From Streptomyces phaeochromogenes (GTDB lineage: Bacteria > Actinomycetota > Actinomycetes > Streptomycetales > Streptomycetaceae): 45,544 nt of DNA. The position numbers and the translations under genes were made by a program. Every line of letters begins with the position of its first letter. Positions within the stretch are counted from its first letter, which is position 1. The stretch is taken from assembly GCF_001418655.1 (NCBI RefSeq), contig NZ_LIQZ01000148.1, positions 1 through 45,544 on the forward strand, in the 5' to 3' direction. The notes beneath the pieces were generated by a model that searched no databases, was not told the DNA's origin, and worked only from the letters and a program-made list of their open reading frames with translations. Of this stretch, positions 41,545 to 45,544 are shown piece after piece.

Positions 41545-42489
41545 GTGGACGACGAGCCGGCCGGCGTCGCGTACCGGATCGAGGACCTGGCACACCACAG
41601 CGGTGCCACGGTCCGGACGATCCGCGCCTACCAGGACCGCGGGCTGCTCCCCCGGCCCGAGAGGCGTGGCCGCGCCAACGTGTACTCGGACGCCCATCTG
41701 GCCCGGCTGCGGCAGATCGCCGACCTTCTGGACCGCGGCTACACACTGGCCTCGATCAAGGAACTCCTGGAGGCCTGGGACGCGGGCCGGGGTCTCGGCG
41801 GTGTGCTCGGCCTGGTCGCGGAGGTCGACGGGCCATGGACGGACGAGGAGGCGGTCCGTATCTCCCGGGCCGAGCTGGACGAGCGGTTCGGCGGTCACCC
41901 GGACGACACGGCGGTGGCCGACGCCGTCGAGCTCGGGGTGCTCGAACGCGTTCCGGGGGACGAGGACACGTTCCTCGTACCGAGCCCTCAAGAGCTGGCC
42001 GTGGCCGCCGAGTTGTACGAGGCCGGTGTCCCGCTGTCCGCGATCTCGGGCCATCTGCGGGAGTTGAGGGGCCAGGTGGAGCACATCGCCTCGCGCTTCC
42101 TGGAGTTCACCAGCGAGCACGTCTTCGCCCGCTATCTCGGCGAGCACCCGCCGACCGACGCGGATGCCGTCGAAGCAGCCGCGCTCGTACGACGCCTGCG
42201 ACCGCTCGCACGCCAGACTGTGGACGCCGAACTCGCCCGGGCCATGCGGCTGTTCGCCAACCGGCATCTGCGCCGGCACCTCGGTGCGGAACAACCCCCG
42301 ATTGCTGCGGACGAGACGCGATTCGTGGCCGTCCCCGCGGAGACAATGGCCGCTGTGGAGCGGCTCGTCGGATCGGACAAGGCGGCCGAGTTCATCGCCG
42401 TGGCCGCCGAACGGGAGGTCAGGGCCCGTGCCTTGGACGCACTCGCCGCAAATCATGCTGAGCCTGGGAAAGTTGACGAACCGTCGTAA
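41545..42489 (+). CDS. MerR family transcriptional regulator
   Basis: This protein has 314 residues from GTG 41545, with AGGAGG upstream. Residues ~8-80 are a MerR winged helix ([27 protein letters not shown], then [27 protein letters not shown]). The long C-terminal domain (~90-310) is unlike metal sensors and carries no Cys cluster, so an organic effector is more likely. It follows the EphD-like/hydrolase pair by 72 bases and is the obvious candidate regulator of that unit. I see no palindrome within a long-spacer promoter directly upstream of 38798, but the M24 gene at 37920 is the true first gene of the unit. Confidence 0.88.
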   Translation: MDDEPAGVAYRIEDLAHHSGATVRTIRAYQDRGLLPRPERRGRANVYSDAHLARLRQIADLLDRGYTLASIKELLEAWDAGRGLGGVLGLVAEVDGPWTDEEAVRISRAELDERFGGHPDDTAVADAVELGVLERVPGDEDTFLVPSPQELAVAAELYEAGVPLSAISGHLRELRGQVEHIASRFLEFTSEHVFARYLGEHPPTDADAVEAAALVRRLRPLARQTVDAELARAMRLFANRHLRRHLGAEQPPIAADETRFVAVPAETMAAVERLVGSDKAAEFIAVAAEREVRARALDALAANHAEPGKVDEPS

Positions 42490-42501
42490 AGTGTCGGTGA
42501 G

Positions 42502-42555
42502 TTGTCCACAGATTCTCCAACTGGCCCTGTGGATAACGCATTTGGCTGTGGATCA
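42502..42555. promoter_or_regulatory. DnaA-box group upstream of kptA
   Basis: TTGTCCACA (42502-42510, plus) and TTATCCACA (42528-42536, minus) are perfect, and TGATCCACA (42547-42555, minus) is weaker. They fill the 122-bp gap between the MerR gene and kptA, so DnaA could affect kptA transcription. Confidence 0.6.
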
Positions 42556-42611
42556 AACCTCCGGGTCAAAATCAAATGCGTGACGAGCGTCTCGCCAGGC
42601 ACTCTGGCGGG

Positions 42612-43160
42612 ATGGACGAAAGACGCACCGTGAAGGTGTCGAAGTACCTCTCGAAGCACCTGCGGCATCAGCCCGAGCGGATCGGGCTCACGCTCGACGA
42701 GGGCGGCTGGGTCGAGATCGAAACGCTCATGGCCGCGGCGGAGGCGCACGGCTTCCGGTTCACCCGGGACGAGCTCGACCACGTGGTCGCGAACAACGAC
42801 AAGCGGCGCTTCGCGATCGAGGGCTCGCGGATCCGCGCCAGCCAGGGCCACTCCGTCGAGGTCGACCTGGGCCTGGCGGCGGCGACCCCGCCCGCGTACC
42901 TCTACCACGGGACCGTCGGCCGCAGCCTGGACGCGATCCGCGCCGAGGGGCTGCGGCCGATGAACCGGCACGACGTGCACCTCTCGCCCGACCGCGAGAC
43001 CGCGACCCGTGTCGGCGCCCGCCGTGGCCGTCCCGTCGTGCTCTCCGTGGACGCCGCCGCCATGCACCGCGACGGCCACGAGTTCCGGGTGAGCGCCAAC
43101 GGGGTCTGGCTCACGGCCGCCGTGCCCGCGCGCTACCTGCGGTTTCCCGCCCCGCACTGA
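42612..43160 (+). CDS. kptA: RNA 2'-phosphotransferase, Tpt1/KptA family
   Basis: This protein has 182 residues from ATG 42612; an in-frame ATG at 42576 is the alternative, and neither has a good ribosome site. The N-terminal domain has [17 protein letters not shown] with the conserved Arg18-His19. The C-terminal domain has [12 protein letters not shown], the HDVHLS motif and the Arg-containing [10 protein letters not shown]. Tpt1 moves a 2'-phosphate from RNA to NAD+, giving ADP-ribose 1'',2''-cyclic phosphate. Bacteria lack the tRNA splicing route that makes this mark, so the natural substrate is unknown; RNA repair and nucleic-acid ADP-ribosylation are possibilities. Confidence 0.93.
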   Translation: MDERRTVKVSKYLSKHLRHQPERIGLTLDEGGWVEIETLMAAAEAHGFRFTRDELDHVVANNDKRRFAIEGSRIRASQGHSVEVDLGLAAATPPAYLYHGTVGRSLDAIRAEGLRPMNRHDVHLSPDRETATRVGARRGRPVVLSVDAAAMHRDGHEFRVSANGVWLTAAVPARYLRFPAPH

Positions 43161-43164
43161 TCGG

Positions 43165-43290
43165 CGGGGTCGGTCCCCGCGGGCTGCCCAGACCCCTCGC
43201 CGCAGGCTCGTCCGGGCCCGCCGCCACAGGCTTGCCCAGACCCATCCCCTGCGGGCTTGCCAAGGCCCGGGCCCGCCCACCGGCCGTTTG
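43165..43290. repeat. Degenerate repeats after kptA
   Basis: Units resembling GGCTTGCCCAGACCC recur three to four times with GC-rich spacers, starting a few bases after the stop codon. No open frame is supported. Confidence 0.55.
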
Positions 43291-43325
43291 GGGTGTGTCC
43301 CGCGGCTGCGCTTAGGCTCTGAGGC

Positions 43326-44240
43326 ATGAGTCTGCGCCTGAGCACCGTGATCCTGCCGTACCTCCGCTGGCACGAGGGAGGGCGTTCCGCATGGCAGCGC
43401 GCGGAGCAGCTCGGGTTCCACACCGCGTTCACGTACGACCATCTGTCGTGGCGGACGTTCCGCGAGGGGCCCTGGTACGGGGCCGTACCGACGCTCACCG
43501 CCGCCGCGGGAGCCACCGACCGGCTGCGCCTCGGCACGCTGGTGACCTCCCCGAACTTCCGGCACCCGGTGACTCTCGCCAAGGAACTGATCGCGCTCGA
43601 CGACATCTCCGGTGGCCGGATCACGCTGGGCATCGGCGCGGGCGGCTCCGGCTTCGACGCCACGACGCTGCTGCAGAGCGGCGAGGAGCCGTGGACGCCG
43701 CGCGAGCGGGCCGACCGCTTCGGCGAGTTCGTACCGCTGCTCGACCGGCTGCTCACCGAGGACTCCGTTTCGCACGACGGCACCTTCTACTCGGCGCGCG
43801 AGGCCTACAACATCCCTGGGTGTGTCCAGCGCCCCCGGCTGCCCTTCGCGGTGGCCGCCACCGGGCCGCGCGGGCTGAAGCTCGCCGCCGGGTACGGGCA
43901 GGCGTGGGTGACGACGGGCGACCCGAAGCTGTTCGAGACGGGCACGCCCGAGCAGTCGGTTCAGGCCATTCGCGGACAGGTCGAGAAACTGACCACCGCG
44001 TGCGAAACGGTCGGCCGTGACGTGAACGAGCTCGACAAGGTCCTGCTCACCGGCTTCACCCCGGACCGCGCGCGTCCGCTGGAGTCCCTCGACGCATTCG
44101 TCGACTTCGCGGGCCGTCATATGGAGCTGGGCTTCACCGACATCGTGATCCACTGGCCCGTCGCCGACTACCCGGACTTCGCCGCGGACGAGAAGGTCTT
44201 CGAGCACATCGCGATGGAGGCGGTCGCACAGCTCGGCTGA
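43326..44240 (+). CDS. LLM-class flavin-dependent oxidoreductase
   Basis: This protein has 304 residues from ATG 43326. It is a bacterial luciferase-like TIM barrel with [46 protein letters not shown] and [23 protein letters not shown], typical of F420- or FMN-dependent members. The glycine-rich GIGAG and the absence of FMN-specific fusions make F420 plausible in an actinomycete, but this is inference. It is a stand-alone gene without a strong ribosome site. Substrate unknown. Confidence 0.88.
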   Translation: MSLRLSTVILPYLRWHEGGRSAWQRAEQLGFHTAFTYDHLSWRTFREGPWYGAVPTLTAAAGATDRLRLGTLVTSPNFRHPVTLAKELIALDDISGGRITLGIGAGGSGFDATTLLQSGEEPWTPRERADRFGEFVPLLDRLLTEDSVSHDGTFYSAREAYNIPGCVQRPRLPFAVAATGPRGLKLAAGYGQAWVTTGDPKLFETGTPEQSVQAIRGQVEKLTTACETVGRDVNELDKVLLTGFTPDRARPLESLDAFVDFAGRHMELGFTDIVIHWPVADYPDFAADEKVFEHIAMEAVAQLG

Positions 44241-44614
44241 GGGCATGGCCGGGGCCTGGTTCCGGCGCCTGGCTCGGGCGGTTCGCTCCGGCGGCGGGCT
44301 TCGGCGGCCGGCACTCGCGGTCCTACGCCGATGGGCGGACTCGCGGCGGACGTACGCCGATGGGCCGGCTCCGGCGGACGGGCGCTGATAGTCGGCTCCG
44401 GCGGACCGACGCAGGTGGGGCCGGCTCCAGCGGGCCGGTTCTGGATGCCCGCTCCGGTGACCGATGCGGCGGTCGCTTCGGCGGCCCTCCACAGGCGTCT
44501 CTCAAGGAAGCCCCACCTCAGCCCCGGGTCGGCAAAACCGCAGGTGAAGGCACGCCTCACTCACATGTGCGGACCGCCGCACGCCCGTGCACGCATATGC
44601 GGGAGAATGAGGAA
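44241..44614. other. 374-bp gap with degenerate tandem repeats
   Basis: The gap is filled with CTCCGGCGGAC/GGCGG-type units. The best pair is a ~28-29-base unit beginning TACGCCGATGGGC at 44324-44352 and 44353-44380. Its right end holds GGGAG and the start region of the HAD gene. No gene is supported. Confidence 0.6.
44324..44380. repeat. 28-29-bp imperfect tandem repeat
   Basis: Two adjacent copies share TACGCCGATGGGC at the left and GGCGGACG at the right, with a variable middle. They lie between the LLM oxidoreductase and HAD genes. Confidence 0.7.
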
Positions 44615-45484
44615 GTGACCTCAGCGACCCGACGGCCCGGGAACCCGGCCTCCACTCTCCCGCCCCGGCTGATCGCCACGGATCTCGACGGCACCCTGTT
44701 GCGCGACGACAAGTCCGTCTCGCCACGCACGATCGCCGCCCTGGCCGCCGCCGAGGCGGCCGGCATCGAGGTCTTCTTCGTGACCGGACGCCCCGCCCGC
44801 TGGATGGACGTCGTCAGCGACCACGTCCACGGTCACGGCCTCGCCATCTGCGGGAACGGCGCCGCCGTGGTCGACCTGCACGGCGGCCCCGGCGCCCACC
44901 GCTTCGTCAAGGTCCGGGAGCTGGCGCGGGACAACGCGCTCGACGCGGTACGGCTGCTCCGCGACGCCGCGCCCGGGACCGTGTTCGCCATCGAGCAGAC
45001 GTACGGCTTCTACCAGGAGCCGGCGTATCCCAAGCTGCACATGGAGACCCCCGACACCCTCGCGCCCGCCGAGAAGCTCCTGGCGCCGGACGCACCCGGT
45101 GCCGATGAGCCCGTACTCAAGATCCTCGCCTTCCACCACGAGATCGCCCCGGACGACTTCCTCATGACGGCCCGCCTGGCCATCGGTGACCGGGCCAACG
45201 TCACCCGCTCCAGCCCGAGCGCGCTCCTGGAGATCAGCGGCCCCGGCGTCTCCAAGGCCAGCACGCTCGCACTGTGCTGCGCCGAGCGCGGCATCTCGCA
45301 CGAGGAGGTCGTCGCCTTCGGCGACATGCCGAACGACGTCGAGATGCTCACCTGGGCGGGCACGTCGTACGCGATGGGCAACGCCCATCCCGACGTGATC
45401 GCGGCAGCTTCCGGTCGTACGGTCGCCAACAACGAGGACGGCGTGGCCGTCGTGATCGAGCGGATACTCGCGGAACGCCGGTAG
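44615..45484 (+). CDS. Cof-type HAD family hydrolase (second copy)
   Basis: This protein has 289 residues from GTG 44615 (GGGAG about nine bases upstream; an ATG at 44597 is the alternative). HAD motifs are [15 protein letters not shown], the lysine in GPGVSKASTL and FGDMPND. It is a paralogue of the protein at 32244-33110 with the same cap type but only moderate similarity outside the motifs. It probably dephosphorylates sugar or cofactor phosphates in the cytoplasm. The final codons and stop lie in a 29-base tandem duplication. Confidence 0.92.
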   Translation: MTSATRRPGNPASTLPPRLIATDLDGTLLRDDKSVSPRTIAALAAAEAAGIEVFFVTGRPARWMDVVSDHVHGHGLAICGNGAAVVDLHGGPGAHRFVKVRELARDNALDAVRLLRDAAPGTVFAIEQTYGFYQEPAYPKLHMETPDTLAPAEKLLAPDAPGADEPVLKILAFHHEIAPDDFLMTARLAIGDRANVTRSSPSALLEISGPGVSKASTLALCCAERGISHEEVVAFGDMPNDVEMLTWAGTSYAMGNAHPDVIAAASGRTVANNEDGVAVVIERILAERR

Positions 45485-45512
45485 TCGAGCGGACTCTCGC
45501 GGAACGCCGGTA
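45456..45512. repeat. Tandem duplication across the stop codon of the HAD gene
   Basis: Two 28-base copies (45456-45483 and 45485-45512) differ at two positions, with a 29-base period. Each ends in a stop (TAG, then TAA). The second copy recreates the C-terminal codons out of frame with the gene. Confidence 0.85.
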
Positions 45513-45544
45513 AGGGACGGCGTCCTGGCGCCCGCCCCTTACCG
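45508..45544 (+). terminator. Terminator at the window edge
   Basis: CGGTAAGGG (45508-45516) pairs perfectly with CCCTTACCG (45536-45544), loop 19 bases. The right arm ends exactly at the window end, so the stem may be longer. Confidence 0.55.

Overview
The window looks like a core, probably oriC-proximal, chromosome segment of a Streptomyces species. Supporting signs are very high G+C, GTG starts preceded by GGAGG-type ribosome sites, many four-base GTGA/ATGA gene overlaps, apparently leaderless genes, TTGTCCACA-type DnaA boxes, a near-consensus parS site, and the gene order ycnI-sco-PCuAC-copCD-dtpA-pheA-serS known from streptomycetes. I annotate 41 protein genes and two tRNA-Ser genes.

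Positions 105-5172 (minus) hold a five-gene, overlapping operon with the same parts as the mycobacterial igr (cholesterol side-chain) cluster: two acyl-CoA dehydrogenases, a MaoC-DUF35 fusion, a stand-alone MaoC and a lipid-transfer/thiolase-fold protein. The active-site residues are split between partners as in ChsE1/E2 and ChsH1/H2. A 17-bp inverted repeat lies just upstream. Positions 5413-13464 hold a small secreted protein, an intact Prim-Pol with an SOS-like box at its start, tRNA-Ser(TGA), an HtrA protease, a glycerophosphodiesterase, an anti-sigma-type ATPase, a SEC-C/DUF5926 protein, a secreted protein and a second Prim-Pol-like protein that has lost its catalytic residues. Positions 13937-20811 carry a GAF-PP2C protein with a degenerate metal motif, aminopeptidase P, a MocR-type regulator, an MFS transporter and a CitG-like protein.

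Positions 20845-29037 carry a Tat-exported intradiol dioxygenase, another anti-sigma-type ATPase, a membrane protein, and the extracytoplasmic copper set (YcnI, Sco, PCuAC, CopC-CopD fusion, Tat-exported DyP peroxidase). This set should deliver copper outside the membrane and feed cuproenzyme maturation. pheA and serS with a HAD phosphatase follow. The 866-bp gap between pheA and serS contains a DnaA-box cluster, and a parS-like site lies inside the peroxidase gene, which fits a replication and segregation control zone near oriC.

Positions 33279-38801 hold tRNA-Ser(GCT), a small conserved protein, a four-gene double ABC-2 exporter operon and a divergent M24-family protein. Positions 38798-42489 form an overlapping unit: an EphD-like hydrolase-SDR fusion, a ferritin-like metal-dependent hydrolase, then a MerR regulator. 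KptA, an LLM flavin oxidoreductase and a second Cof-type HAD phosphatase end the window.

The most unusual DNA-level observations are a 12-bp palindrome (CACGCGCGCGTG) present nine times, the DnaA-box clusters plus parS, a promoter followed at once by a terminator near 12.0 kb, short degenerate tandem repeats that start just after several stop codons, and two catalytically degenerate enzymes encoded back to back.
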